A stretch of 64,000 nucleotides of DNA. Source: Acanthopleura granulata (lineage: Eukaryota; Mollusca; Polyplacophora; Chitonida; Chitonidae). Where the stretch lies: positions 28,267,443-28,331,442 of the forward strand of contig JABBOT010000005.1 of assembly GCA_016165875.1 (NCBI GenBank). The letters are read 5' to 3'. The notes under the pieces are model-generated. The model saw only the letters and a list, made by a program, of their open reading frames with translations. It did not search any database and was not told the origin of the DNA. Positions 21,022-31,439 of this stretch are shown piece by piece (within the stretch, counting starts at the first letter, position 1; each line of letters begins with the position of its first letter). Both the position numbers and the translations under genes were made by a program.

Positions 21022-21178
21022 TGGGTCACACGGCGGTAGAAATCTCCAGGTGATTCATAGCTATTTCTCAGTCTCCTTTGTCGGAATTTTCGCCGCACAG
21101 CTAGCCGTAAATTATTTCCCCGAGTCTTTGTATGTATTGTATTTTCTGGGTCGATTTCGTTTCTTCTTGAGAGGCATG
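21022..21178 (-). pseudogene. Cassette D small basic protein, frameshifted
   Basis: A TATA-type box (CATAAATATA, about 21,233-21,242) precedes an ATG at 21,178 that reads MPLKKKRNRPRKYNTYKD and stops after 21 codons. Another frame over the same DNA continues as a strongly basic stretch (RLAVRRKFRQRRLRNS...) to a stop near 21,022, so a frameshift is likely. Lysine and arginine make up about a third of the product. This would suit a nucleic-acid-packaging protein, but that is inference. Confidence 0.45.
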
Positions 21179-21431
21179 ACGTCCGTTCTCACCTGTGTTC
21201 TAGGTTAAACTGATAAGGTATACACTTTGTGTGTTATATTTATGCGCATACGACGAGCTGTTAAATAGTAGGACTATGCCAGTACGACTTGCTTCCCTTG
21301 AAACTTAAGATTCGTCATATTTTATGATTTCGGTTTGTTTTTTTATTTGTTATGCAGGTGCAACAAATTTAACAGACTGGAGGTCGTGCAACTGCTTCAG
21401 CATCAAAGCGCCAAGGTTAGTCTGCTGCTAG

Positions 21432-24370
21432 ATCCCAGGGCTCCAAGGGCTGGGAAAATCATTTCCCAAGGCCTCGAAATTACAACGGCATGCACCGGCT
21501 TGTGATGGAGTTATCAAACGAGTGTATCTAGGCGGTGTGTTTAAAAACAAAGCCACTGTTTTCGAGGAGTTAGCCGACGAAGGAATTATTGGTGTCGCTG
21601 AAGAGAACAGGTATTTCCCATATAGAGCTTGTTTTGATTTTGAGGCCTATCTCCAAAATTTACACTCTTCTGCAGCTAACAGGGGTGAAAACACAGAATG
21701 GACTGCCCTCCATATTCCCATGAGCGTGTCTGTTAACAGTAACGTTCCTGGATATGACAAACCGGTGTGTTTTGTATCAACGGGTGATCCGCACGGTTTG
21801 ATTGAAACTATGATGGCATATCTCACTGAGATCAGTGAAGCTAGTTTTAAGCTGTTCTGTCAACATTACCATGACGTGTTAGACAGCTTGAATGAGTGTA
21901 TAGGTATAGCCGCACTATGTGACTTTACCTGCGAAACCAAAAAGAAATCTTACACAGAAAAACTTAAGGAGCGATTTTTAACATACCTGGCCGAACTCCC
22001 TGTTTTGGGTTTTAATTCTGGGAAATATGATTTTAATTTAATAAAGAGACAGCTGTTTTCGTATTTAGTGAAAACGGATGGTTTAAAATACGTTGTCAAG
22101 CGGAATAACGATCACATGAGTGTGTCTACAGGGTGTGATAAATGGGTCAAAGCTTATGAATGTCAGGTGACCAAAGGACAGTTTTGTTACGAATACGTGG
22201 ATAGTTTAGCACGTTTAGATGAGACAACTCTGTCACCGCGTGAAGCTTTCTATAACAAGTTAAAAGGGACTTTTTGCTCTGAACAAGATTACCGTGCTTT
22301 GGAGAATGTGTGTGACAATAACATGGAATGAAGACCCTTGGTGATTTTCTTATTTGGTACAATAATCTCGACGCCATTCCATTTCTTGAAGCTTTGGGGA
22401 GGATGTCAGTGTTTTATCAAACCACGCGTGTAGATATATTTAAATACTGCATTAGTATTTCTGGGGTCACTTTACGTTACTTGTTTCAAAATCTCCCAAC
22501 TTACTTTTCCTTAATAGGAGAAGGGGATAAAGATCTTTATCATTGTCTGAGATCGAATATTGTCGGGGGACCAAGTATTGTATTTCATCGCTGTCATGAG
22601 AAGGGCCTGACTCGTATTAGCGGAGAAAAATTATGCCAGGGAATTGTCGGTTTTGACGCTAATGCGTTATACCTAGCTTGCTTAGCATCAACCTATGCCG
22701 GCTGGACGTTATACCCGCTGGCTACCCATAGAAGAAGAGAGACATGACACCATAAATTTTTATCCGAAGGAGTCCAAAAAACCGCGACTGGCTGAACAGT
22801 GGCTAGACTGGCAAGCGGCTCAGCTGGGCGTCCCTATTCGTCATCGGCTGAACGATGTGGAACGGAGAATTGGCGATCGTCGGCTCCCTGTTGACGGCTT
22901 TGCTGTGGTGAACGGTCGACGCACTATTTTCCAGGTAATGTATTATGTCATGTATATGTAATATATATAAAATAATTATGTATATATGACAAAAAAAAAT
23001 TTGGGTAAATGTAGCGTTATAATTTATAACATGTGGAATATATGCATGTATATACATATATATATATATATATATACATGTATATAAAACAATGTACATG
23101 CTTTATACATATATATATATATGCTTGTATCATTGCAGTTCCACGGATGTTACTGGCATTTCCATGGGTGTCATCTCAACTATACTTCAACAGGTGAACT
23201 CCGCTATAACACTAGGCGTGGTCTTTCACCGGAAGAACTTCAGAACGAGACGAATGAGCACCGAACATATTTCGAGCATCTCAACTTCCAGGTTGTGGAA
23301 ACATGGGAATGTTTTTTTCTTCAGCAAAAACAGACTGACCCTGTCCTTCAGTCATTTCTCCGACATTACTATACTCCTCCACCAGCTCATCTTACTGAAG
23401 ATCAATTATTAAAATCAGTTATGGACCAGCAACTGTAAGGCTTTGTGGAATGTGACATTCATGTCCCCCAAGAATTATTATCAACTTTTGCTGAATGTCC
23501 GCCGATATTTAAAAACGCAATTGTCACTGTAAAAGATATTGGTGCGACTATGAAAGAATATGCTAAGGTCAATAATATTATGACCCAACCCCGCCGTACA
23601 TTAAGGTGTTAATAGGTGAAACGATGAAGCTATTAGGAAATTCGGGGTATGGAAAGACAATTACTAATCAAGACCGCCATGTGAATGTGAAAGTGTGCAC
23701 GCTAGAGAAAGCTCGGAAATCAGTCAATTCAGATGCATGTATTAACGTGGAGGAAATTGTTGATGATACCTATGAGGTCACGTGCTCTAAGAAACCGATC
23801 TCTTATAATTTACCCTTACAGATAGGGTGTATGGTATATCAGTATGCCAAACTCCGCATGTTAGAATTCTATTACGATTTCCTGGCAAAATATTTTCATT
23901 CCAGTGATTATCAACTCGTGGAGACAGATACGGATTCAGCATACGTTGCAAGGTCGGACCCTGATTGGGAATCCTTGGTTAAACCTGAGCTGCGAGAAGC
24001 TTACGAGGCTGAACGTGACCGCTGGTTACCTCGCCGAGATTATTATCAGCATGACAAACGTACGCCTGATCTGTTTAAAGTAGAATGGAGTGGAGATGGT
24101 ATTATCGCTTTATGTTCCAAAACATATTACTGCTACGCTGGGGACAGTGGGGATGGTGATAAATTTTCCTGCAAAGCAGTAAACCGTCACAGTGCTCAAA
24201 GGATTTGTATCTCTCGGTGGGATACAAGTGCAGCGGGGGTCAATCATGGCATGCGTGTACGTGGACATCAAATGTGTTCCTATACAAAGCATAAGGACGC
24301 TTTCACGTATTTTTACGCTAAACGTAAGATTTTGCCTCATGGGGTAAGCACGACTTACCTGGATATTTAG
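21432..24370 (+). pseudogene. Protein-primed DNA polymerase B (Polinton type), broken
   Basis: It replicated the element's DNA. Motifs in order: Exo I (RACFDFEAYL, near 21,640), Exo II (NSGKYDFNLIK, near 22,020), Exo III (YNNLDAIPF, near 22,365), motif A (GFDANALYL, near 22,650), the FHGCYWHFHGC segment after the intron, motif B (GNSGYGKT, near 23,640) and motif C (DTDSAYV, near 23,930). The frame is open from 21,432 without a clear ATG, and the first exon may lie upstream. Breaks: frameshifts near 22,325 and 22,720, a TAA at 23,436-23,438, and a frameshift with apparent loss of sequence near 23,600. An AATAAA follows at about 24,411. Confidence 0.92.
22935..23138 (+). other. Spliceosomal intron in the PolB gene
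   Basis: GTAATG at 22,935 and ATTGCAG ending at 23,138 bracket 204 bp of AT-rich sequence with stops in all frames. Removing it joins the two coding parts in phase 0, precisely at IFQ and FHGCYWH, a block that is contiguous in the family. Confidence 0.8.
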
Positions 24371-24965
24371 ATACATATGTAAATATATTTTAAGATTCTG
24401 AATATTTTGTAAATAAAACAAAGAAAACATGTTATTTTGGTGAGATCTCAATTTTTATTAATATTTTGGTTCATTAAACAAGAACAAACAAGCGCAATTA
24501 AACATGTCATTTTTTTTAACAACACTCGTCAATGTATATATGCATTGTTCTAATCAGCAAAAATACAGCCTCTGTGCAACACTATACTAACATATTCCTT
24601 GTTATCAGCATATGTTTTGTACAACAACAATAAACATGGAAGAATAGGTAAAAAAATGTCTGATTAACTGGTGATTTCATTCAATTATGATTTATTACAA
24701 TCTTCGTAACAATGGACATCTATGTTTTGTAATCACCAAAGAAAGGTGGGTGGATACCGAACATTCTTTCTGCCCAGTCATAAACCAATAGATCATTGGT
24801 ATAATCTGTGGGTGGGGAATTAAATGTTTGCGTAATACAGTTCATTGTTCGTCCTCTCTCTCCAATGTGTACCAGATTCGCTGTTCATCACGTCATCTGT
24901 TAGAATTATGAGATCCTGGTCGAGAGTGGGAGTTCAAATCCTGGATCAGTCCATGTCGATTTTGT
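24371..24965. other. Convergent intergenic region between PolB and capsid gene
   Basis: AT-rich 3' flanks of two converging genes. AATAAA sites occur on the plus strand near 24,411 and on the minus strand near 24,460. A tRNA-like segment lies near its right end. Confidence 0.6.
24875..24955 (+). other. tRNA-like segment
   Basis: Contains GGAGTTCAAATCCT, a T-arm/box B-like sequence, and partly complementary ends (CTGTTCA and TGGATCAG). The D and anticodon arms are not convincing, so it is at best a relic. Confidence 0.25.
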
Positions 24966-26267
24966 TTAATTGGTGAAATCACACAAGACTGTACGAGTCT
25001 TATCAATCTCACTGATATTCTGGAATTCAGCGTAGCAAATAATGGTAGTAGATTGAAGTACAGGTTGGGAAAATCGGATTTCCAAGCGGAGATCACCCTT
25101 CTGACTGATGTTCAACTTTTGGTCATCGTGCTGGTCAGCGGTCAAATCAAAAGGGAGCAGAGTGTACCCTGCTCCGAAATCGGTATATTTGATATCATTT
25201 CCCGCATCTAACCCAGTTTTACCCGTAGCAGCAAATAAGATCATATAAGAACGGATGTAATTATCACCGGCAAAATCAGGAGTGAGTGGCTTGGTTGGTA
25301 TCTGGCGTCCGTTCACGTGTAAGGCCAGCTGACTTATGTTATGGTGGTAGAAGCCGAAGGGATTTTGTGTGTAACGTCCGTTAAATGTCGTGTTTCGTAC
25401 ACACCCTATGACGAGACGCTGGGGAAGAGTGCCTAAAAACAGGTTTTGCTCATTCACTGTGGTATGTCCTATACCTACGTTCAAATACTTGGACAATACA
25501 CGGCGAATTGGGTACTTGGCTGGGGCTTTCTCCAAGGCTTTCAAATGCCCTAGCAGCACACCTGGGGCGACTTTGATTTTCCGTATAAACATTGTCACTT
25601 CCTCCAGGACTGTCTTGTAATCTGCCTCCTCGACATTGTCTCCCTCTCCATGTTGACCCGTTGATATAATTGCAAAGGTGTGTCCGCTCCGCGTCAGACG
25701 CACTCGAACCGTGACATTGTTTAACCAATAACGATCTTGTTGAAACAAGTCACAATGTAATATCCCCAGTATATTAATTGACCGACTTCCAGAAAACAAG
25801 GCCCTTCGTTTCTGAAATCTACTGGTTTGATTTCCTTTAGTCTCCATCTGGTCAGGAGTATCCTTATACCACAGACTTCCTGTCAACTGAGTTTCTTTAG
25901 CTTTTTGCCCATAGCTAAGTAAGGTTTCTATGTACGCACGGTAAGGGTATATATTCGTTGACGGAGTTATCAATTTATCATTGATAGCGACGTCTACTTG
26001 TTGCCACAGGGAATCTAGGCACAAATTAACAGGTGCCACGGCAGCATTCTCTGGCAAATCATCCCCGTTATCTTTCACTATTTTGGCTTTCACATACAGA
26101 TAAGAGTTAGCCAAGTCCAAGTACATGTCTGGATCTCCGTTGCTAATAAAAAATTCCACTGGTCCACCGTCCACAATGCTGGCAATAGGGTTGTAGGTAT
26201 CCCATCGCCCTTCCTGTACACTTTTTTGAGTCGGCGGTAAAGTCCACAAATCAAATTCACTGTTCAC
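24966..26267 (-). CDS. Polinton major capsid protein (double jelly-roll)
   Basis: A 433-codon intact frame that resembles the hexon-like major capsid protein of Polintons throughout. Recognisable segments are EFDLWTLPPTQKSV near the N-terminus, YPYRAYIETLLSYGQKAKE (around residue 107), LFQQDRYWLNNV (around 174), a KYPIRRVLSKY block near the middle, and a C-terminal AEFQNISEIDKTRTVLCDF. It would form the virion shell as trimers. Length fits the family. A GTG at 26,267 opens the annotated frame. The likelier start, an ATG at about 26,305, is out of frame by one base because of an 11-G run (plus strand, 26,272-26,282). Confidence 0.95.
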   Translation of the reverse strand: MNSEFDLWTLPPTQKSVQEGRWDTYNPIASIVDGGPVEFFISNGDPDMYLDLANSYLYVKAKIVKDNGDDLPENAAVAPVNLCLDSLWQQVDVAINDKLITPSTNIYPYRAYIETLLSYGQKAKETQLTGSLWYKDTPDQMETKGNQTSRFQKRRALFSGSRSINILGILHCDLFQQDRYWLNNVTVRVRLTRSGHTFAIISTGQHGEGDNVEEADYKTVLEEVTMFIRKIKVAPGVLLGHLKALEKAPAKYPIRRVLSKYLNVGIGHTTVNEQNLFLGTLPQRLVIGCVRNTTFNGRYTQNPFGFYHHNISQLALHVNGRQIPTKPLTPDFAGDNYIRSYMILFAATGKTGLDAGNDIKYTDFGAGYTLLPFDLTADQHDDQKLNISQKGDLRLEIRFSQPVLQSTTIICYAEFQNISEIDKTRTVLCDFTN

Positions 26268-26420
26268 TGATGGGGGGGGGGGAATTTGGGTGCTGTAAAG
26301 CCATGGTAGGATGGATATGGGTGTTATGCGAAAATATCTCTGGGGAGTCTACCTGAGCGCTTGCGTGTGTTCCCGAACGTCTCGCACGCTGATTGAGGCG
26401 GTTACGTACAGCGGAACGCT

Positions 26421-26801
26421 TTATAGGCCCCAGGTGAGCTGGTTTACCTGGCGGACGTCGCCTTGCCCTTGGTGTCCCAGAATGCGACGGGCTTTCGCCG
26501 CGAGTGCACGTTTAGCAGTCCCCAGCAGTTTTTTACCAGCATCCTTACTACGCTGTCTCAGGGATTCCCCGAGTGACTTGCGGCGAAACAGCGTATCACC
26601 GGCAACCCCCAGAGCCGTCTGTAGCACCGTTTTTCCCACGAGGTTTTTGGCAATGGGCACCAGAGGCCCTTTGATAAGAGCACCTAGAAGATTCCCTAAT
26701 CCATGACCTCGTTGTATCGGAGCCCCATGAAAGACAGGGAAATTACCGCCCCCAGCTTGGTTGCAGAAGTACAAGACGTAAGGTTGATGCGTATCTGACA
26801 T
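26421..26801 (-). CDS. Adenovirus pX/core-peptide-like virion protein
   Basis: A 126-codon frame between the capsid and penton genes. Its first half is Gly-rich with FHGAPIQRGHGLGNLLG, a motif typical of the small core-peptide-like protein of Polintons and adintoviruses. The second half is basic (RRKSLGESLRQRSKDAGKK, KARRILG). It probably coats DNA or links it to the capsid. Another frame stays open and basic beyond the stop (about 26,420-26,310), so the original C-terminus may have been lost by frameshift. Confidence 0.72.
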   Translation of the reverse strand: MSDTHQPYVLYFCNQAGGGNFPVFHGAPIQRGHGLGNLLGALIKGPLVPIAKNLVGKTVLQTALGVAGDTLFRRKSLGESLRQRSKDAGKKLLGTAKRALAAKARRILGHQGQGDVRQVNQLTWGL

Positions 26802-26850
26802 CCTGTATGAGCGAGTGGAAGATGACAGGTTCGAATCCTCGTGCGGTCAG
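26796..26850 (+). other. tRNA-like segment
   Basis: CTGAC and GTCAG ends enclose GACAGGTTCGAATCCTC, a good T-loop/box B match. At about 55 nt it is too short for a full tRNA. Confidence 0.3.
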
Positions 26851-26882
26851 CGTCAAGTTTTTTCAATTTTTTTTGTCACTTG

Positions 26883-27719
26883 TTAGAGAAGTAGACTCAG
26901 CCGCTCTCGACAATGAAGTGTTACCAACACTTTCCCATGCACAAATGGGACGGGTTTACCTGTGTCATCCCTAATATCTATTTCAATGGTCAAAAAATTT
27001 TTCTTGAGTACAGGAACATACTTAATATGTGAAAAGGACTTGCTAACATGATCTCCAGACGTCCCACGAACAGCTACTGGGCGGAGAAGTGGGGCTAATA
27101 CATCCCCTACTACACGAGGTTCAAGCACATCTGAACATATGTAAAGGATGGGGACCGTCCTTGTCGCCTGAGTCGAACCAAAGTGGATCTTTTCTTGCTC
27201 TCTTGTTATCACCGTATTCCCATCGTGTAACTGCGGGCTAGAACTTACAGTTTGGCGTGATCTGTTTTCTTCCTCTCCCGTTATCTGCGCATTCCCAGAG
27301 GTGAGACCAAACGTTTCACGTAAGCGTGGACTAAAACTTACAGTTTGGCGTGATCTAAATTCCAGTGTATATTTTTCAGAAGCCCTACCATAGCCAAAGA
27401 CAATTTCACCTGCTTTAGGTCTAAGAAAAGCGCTATTGCTATTCATCAGTTGGGCGTTGAGGGCTGAGGTGATAGCTTCCGGTGTTGGGTAATAGCCTTT
27501 GGGTAATACAACTCGCTCGTTACGAACGAGATCGTCCTTGTGCACCGTAAACCAGATCTCACCAACTGCGACGTTAGACCACAATCGTGGATACTGTATT
27601 TCCGCTAAACCACACTCCCAGTCACCAGAGAGATGAATTGGCCTAGGTAGTTGAGTTTTGTAATTAGCTAATGTATTATTTGGGAAATAGTCCATCGAGC
27701 TGTTGCTCGGTAACGTCAT
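26883..27719 (-). CDS. Polinton penton (minor capsid, single jelly-roll) protein
   Basis: An intact 278-codon frame. The N-terminus has the family pattern TLPSNSSMDYFPNNTLANYK followed by LSGDWECGLAEIQYPRLWSN, and the C-terminus ends with a beta-rich segment (KVLVTLHCRERLSLLL). It would occupy capsid vertices. Residues ~120-190 contain a short internal repeat: SRQTVSFSPRL and SRQTVSSSPQL recur 36 residues apart, an apparent local duplication. Upstream of the start lies a gap shared with the next gene. Confidence 0.92.
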   Translation of the reverse strand: MTLPSNSSMDYFPNNTLANYKTQLPRPIHLSGDWECGLAEIQYPRLWSNVAVGEIWFTVHKDDLVRNERVVLPKGYYPTPEAITSALNAQLMNSNSAFLRPKAGEIVFGYGRASEKYTLEFRSRQTVSFSPRLRETFGLTSGNAQITGEEENRSRQTVSSSPQLHDGNTVITREQEKIHFGSTQATRTVPILYICSDVLEPRVVGDVLAPLLRPVAVRGTSGDHVSKSFSHIKYVPVLKKNFLTIEIDIRDDTGKPVPFVHGKVLVTLHCRERLSLLL

Positions 27720-27785
27720 ATAAAAGATGTTGTTTATCCCACATCTCAGAGTCCGACTAACATTATAGCGTGGGTAACCGCGTTT

Positions 27786-28332
27786 TTAATAAGGGGACCA
27801 CCGCAAAGGTTTGGTAATTTTACGTTTGGGCTTTGAACTACGACGAGATGCAGTCTTGGTTGGGGTGGGATTATATACCCTAGTGCCTCCTGTAGTTCTT
27901 CCCATTCAACTGTTGTTTTAGGCTTTGATTTACGCTACTTATACTGGGAAATTGGAGATGACCCCTTTGGTTTTTGAGGGGTCAACATACCTACTGGCTG
28001 ATGTCGTAAGTCTGTTTCTTTCTTTGCCTTTTCTTGTAAGGCCCCAAGTGCTTGAGGGGGTACAACTGTAGCAGGTGAAGGAACAGGTAGGGTTGCAGCT
28101 GACTTAGCTTGCGGCGGCGGGCGATTGAGACTTTGCTGGTACTGGTTGTGAAATGTCAACTAGCGTTGGTACTGGTGAATTTTATCTTCATTTGACAATG
28201 CCCCATTCTTTAAAATTCTTTCCATATCTCCATCTAATGTGTTGAGGAGTTTGACAGTAGACGGCACAGGGTAATGTGAAGTGGGCCGAAACAGTCCTTC
28301 CAGCTAGGTTCAACTAGGGCCATTTTCTTCAT
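27786..28332 (-). pseudogene. Polinton small protein of unknown function, broken
   Basis: An ATG at 28,332 (MKKMALVEP) opens a frame that shifts before about 28,265. The continuing frame reads KLLNTLDGDMERILKNGAL, meets a TAG at 28,160-28,162, continues through a proline-rich middle (27,937-28,159), and meets a second TAG at 27,935-27,937. The 3' end reads KPKRKITKPLRWSPY in another frame to 27,786. The layout resembles a protein of unknown function that is common in Polintons next to the penton gene. Two stops and two frameshifts make it a pseudogene. Confidence 0.65.
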
Positions 28333-28355
28333 ATGAGACATTTTTTTTCTTTTCC

Positions 28356-28716
28356 TTAACGACGCCTACCCTTTACCAATTGACTGCCAATCGAGGTAAG
28401 GAGATCACGGTTCTTAACGACAGCTAAGAGAGGGTGGAATGGTATTATTGAACCGCTTTTCTGTATAATGGACCGTTTGCGGTGAAGCGGAGTGCGCTTG
28501 TTTACTAACGCACGCAGATGTGTCTTGTGCCGACGTGACATGGCCTTCTGAACTGGTGTCAACTGGGATATTTCCATTTAAAATGTTCTTACAAACCTCA
28601 CATATACAGCGAATAAATTCAGTATTAGGCCCACGAAGAAATGTGTCCTTCACCTGTGGATCACCCTCGACCAGAAGTTTTAGCAAAGGTGCAAAGCGAC
28701 GTAATCGTCCTGACAT
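28356..28716 (-). pseudogene. Polinton small basic protein, frameshifted
   Basis: The frame from 28,716 (MSGRLRRFAPLLKLLVEGD) continues to FIRCICEVCKNILNGNIP. At that point the family-like continuation (LTPVQKAMSRRHKTHLRAL, then KRSIIQKSG) is in the next frame (28,577-28,356). A one-base change near 28,570 explains this. Such ~110-aa proteins with a Cys pair and a basic C-terminal half recur in Polintons; their role is unknown to me. The start lies ~20 bp from ACTGACCATG on the plus strand. Confidence 0.7.
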
Positions 28717-28813
28717 GGTCAGTGTCTAATTATATAATGACGTAGTAAGTGAAATGTTGGGAGGTTCTATTGCATATGCCTGTGGGAGTTATTCCCCCTG
28801 AAAGTTCATATTT

Positions 28814-30064
28814 TTATGATTTAGGGCGGTAAACAAACTGCATGAAATCATCAGGAAAAATATCAGTACGCAAACGGAGATGATCGGGTGTAGTTTGTTT
28901 GAAATCAACAAGGAAATATCCGTAAGGGTCGGACGTGGCGTCTTTAAAGGCTTCTTGCACGTACTGAGTTTTACCTGGCGCCGTTTGTTTTGCAATGGTA
29001 GTAATTTGGGAAGAGTCTCGAGGGCTTTTAAATACGACTAAATAATGAGCGTTTAAGCTAATGGTTCTATGGTCTTTGCTTTTGTCAAACAGATTCTGCA
29101 CAATGTAGACCACACTGATATCACGATGGTGACTTCAATTTGTAAATAGCGCTGTTACACGCTCGTCTGCTTCAGCCATTAAATCATCGACAATTACTAA
29201 AGTCCGTTCCTCTGGATTAAACGCTGTCGGACTAGGTACTAATTCTTGAAATTCGACATTCGGTAAGGTAGCGTACATGGGTTGCCATTCACCGCAACAC
29301 CATACTACACGCTGGGGAGATGGATGGATAAGTTGGCTACCATGCTCTACAACACGTTTGACGAAGACCGATTTGTCACTCCCAGTGGGTCCGCTGACAA
29401 GGCAGGTAAATGGGTGGCTCCATCGTACATCCATGGGCTTGGTGGGTAAGTCAAGTTGAAGGAAAATGGGTGAGATTAACGAGGTTGGGGTGTGTTGAGA
29501 TGAATTCACCTGGCCATGTGGCGTCGTAGGAGCAGTGTTTACGGCACTGTGTTGAGATGAATTCACCTGTATGGGTGCTGTAGCAGATGGGCTGGTAGGT
29601 TCAGTGTTTAGGGTACTGCGCTGAGATGAATTAACCTGTGCAGGTGCTGTAGTAAGTTCAGTCTTGCGCTTAGTTTGCTCCGTTATATCGCTAGGCCAAA
29701 TTGGTCTAGTAATATCTCGAATAATAGGTGCTGTGTTCGGGCTTTGGCAAGCTGCAGGTTGAGTAGGCACCGGAGAAGAAGAAGGAATTGAGGTAATGTC
29801 CGTCCTCACGAGTAATCTATGACGCCTGGTAAATACCGAGGGAAACCGCTCCGTCTTATTCCTCAATAACTTATCAAATACCGTCTTGTTCAATCGCTCT
29901 TGAACGATGCGTAACAAATATTTGTCTTCAGTCAATTGGGATGTTAAATCAATTCCCAGTCCACCGATTAACAATCCAATATACAACAGGACGACACCTG
30001 CAATTATAGCGGGCCCTTTCTTCTCACGCACACTTCGCACGCAGTCATTCACACACTTAGGCAT
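28814..30064 (-). pseudogene. FtsK/HerA-type packaging ATPase fused to a membrane-anchored N-terminus; in-frame stop
   Basis: The C-terminal half is the Polinton genome-packaging ATPase: Walker A GPTGSDKS (residues 225-232), Walker B TLVIVDD (288-294), then the conserved block VYIVQNLFDKSKDHRTISLN. A TGA at 29,135-29,137 interrupts the frame without a shift, and it reopens at once to 28,814. Walker A has Asp where Gly is usual before Lys, so activity may be lost. The N-terminal ~210 residues are unusual: a transmembrane helix at 17-38 (IIAGVVLLYIGLLIGG), then a Ser/Thr/Pro-rich linker with three QVNSSQ repeats. These may be two genes fused by loss of a stop, or a membrane-tethered ATPase. Confidence 0.85.
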
Positions 30065-30104
30065 CGTGAGAGGAGACTGAGCACAGGTAGAATGAAAACT
30101 GTTT

Positions 30105-31144
30105 TTAAATACGTTTCACATCTCCTGCTGGCACCCACGAATTAAAAGTAGCTGGCCAGTCTCGCCATTTCACCAAGTAATATGTTTTGCCACCTTCTTT
30201 TTTGCTATCTAATACTATCTCCACTTGATAGTACGTATCAAGTGTTGTTTTAACGGGTTGGAGGTCTGCCTCATAAAATGTCCCCGAGAGTCTTTCTGCA
30301 TTCAAATTAACTAATGTATACACCACAGGTTCGCGAGGATGCCGTGCTACAACGCGGAAAATTTGTTGACTCCAGTTAGATAGGTAAGACTTCTCAAAAG
30401 TTATCTTGACTTTACTAATCCGAACGAGATGTCCTATTTTATACCTCCTATTTTATCTCTCTATTATGTAGAGCTATATAATATAGCCCGAACTTCATGT
30501 TCATTGTCACCTGTAACGGTAATCGGGGCTCGCTGAAAGCTGCGGTGATACGCACAATTGTAACCCTGCGATAAGCCAGGTAAAACATCCAGGTAACGTC
30601 GAGTGTTATTAGTGGTGAAATATTTATACATGCGACCTTTAAAGGTGCGATTAAACCGCTCAATTACGGAAGCTTTCGTTTCATTAAATGTATGTAAATA
30701 AAAAAATCCCATGCTTCTTTAAAAATGTCTGAAATGGCTTGTTGAGAAACTCTGTTCCCTCATCAGTTTGTAAAAATAATGGTTTTCGTCCAACCTTGAA
30801 TATCCTTTTAAATGCCTCAATAAGATTAGCACCTGACTCGCTAGTCCACCCACAATAACTCTCTTACAAGGGTAGTGTCGCCGAACTGGCCGATGAAGTG
30901 TATACGCCTCCTGTTCGGCCAACCAAGTCTTTATATCGTCACGTGACACAGGTAAATGATGCTGACGTGCTGCCCGTAATAAAGCACCTACTCCACTATA
31001 AGCAGCTGGACTTTGGGAGTCATAATATAGCTGTTGTAAGACTTTAGCAAGAGTATCCTGAGATTTGGTTATGCCCGCTTTCTTCTTCTTCTTTGCCCTC
31101 GTATGGAATCGAACTCTCTTCTTCCCTACCCGGCGGTAAGTCAT
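30105..31144 (-). pseudogene. Polinton chromodomain integrase (rve/DDE), internally deleted
   Basis: Starts MTYRRVGKKRVRFHT with a basic N-terminus and an SPAAYSGVGALLRAAR zinc-binding-region-like segment. After RVIVGG (near 30,850) the core is missing: the first catalytic Asp region is deleted and the frame shifts. Downstream, in other frames, the second Asp (LQTDEGTEFLN, near 30,770) and the Glu (ASVIERFNRTFKG, near 30,660) are present. The C-terminus is a chromodomain (TYYQVEIVLDSKKEGGKTYY, then LVKWRDWPATFNSW). The intact enzyme would insert the element into chromosomes. A second broken copy lies at 61.9-63.03 kb. Confidence 0.9.
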
Positions 31145-31160
31145 ATTGGCCAGGTGCGTT

Positions 31161-31439
31161 TTATTTTATACCCATTTTCACTAAAAACCACCAAGTAGCG
31201 GCGCAAGTGATACAGACAGCTAGAGATGTGTAAAGCATCCGGGGCGTGAGAGATATTGATTCAGGTTTTATAGCGGTTGTAGTGGGTGACTTGCGCTGTA
31301 AGTCCATGAGTTTCGGTATAACTTCCTGGTGATAGTATTTACAAATCGGATTAGAATTCTCTAGCCGGTCACAAACGTCTTTGGTGAATAGTCGGAGAAT
31401 AGTGCAGCGTCCTTCATTCACCAGTTGATCTTCAAACAT
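31161..31439 (-). CDS. Small single-pass membrane protein
   Basis: A 92-codon intact frame from MFEDQLVNEGRCTILRLF with a hydrophobic helix at residues 69-88 (MLYTSLAVCITCAATWWFLV) near the C-terminus, so probably tail-anchored. It lies 16 bp upstream of the integrase start. The copy at 61,634-61,909 keeps the order and start but has an in-frame stop. No known family recognised; its place beside the integrase in both copies argues that it belongs to the element. Confidence 0.65.
   Translation of the reverse strand: MFEDQLVNEGRCTILRLFTKDVCDRLENSNPICKYYHQEVIPKLMDLQRKSPTTTAIKPESISLTPRMLYTSLAVCITCAATWWFLVKMGIK

Noticed and set aside
26311..26706. A long Arg/Ser-rich frame on the plus strand opposite the core-peptide-like gene
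   Set aside because: It is the shadow of the minus-strand gene; the minus frame has family motifs and this one has none.
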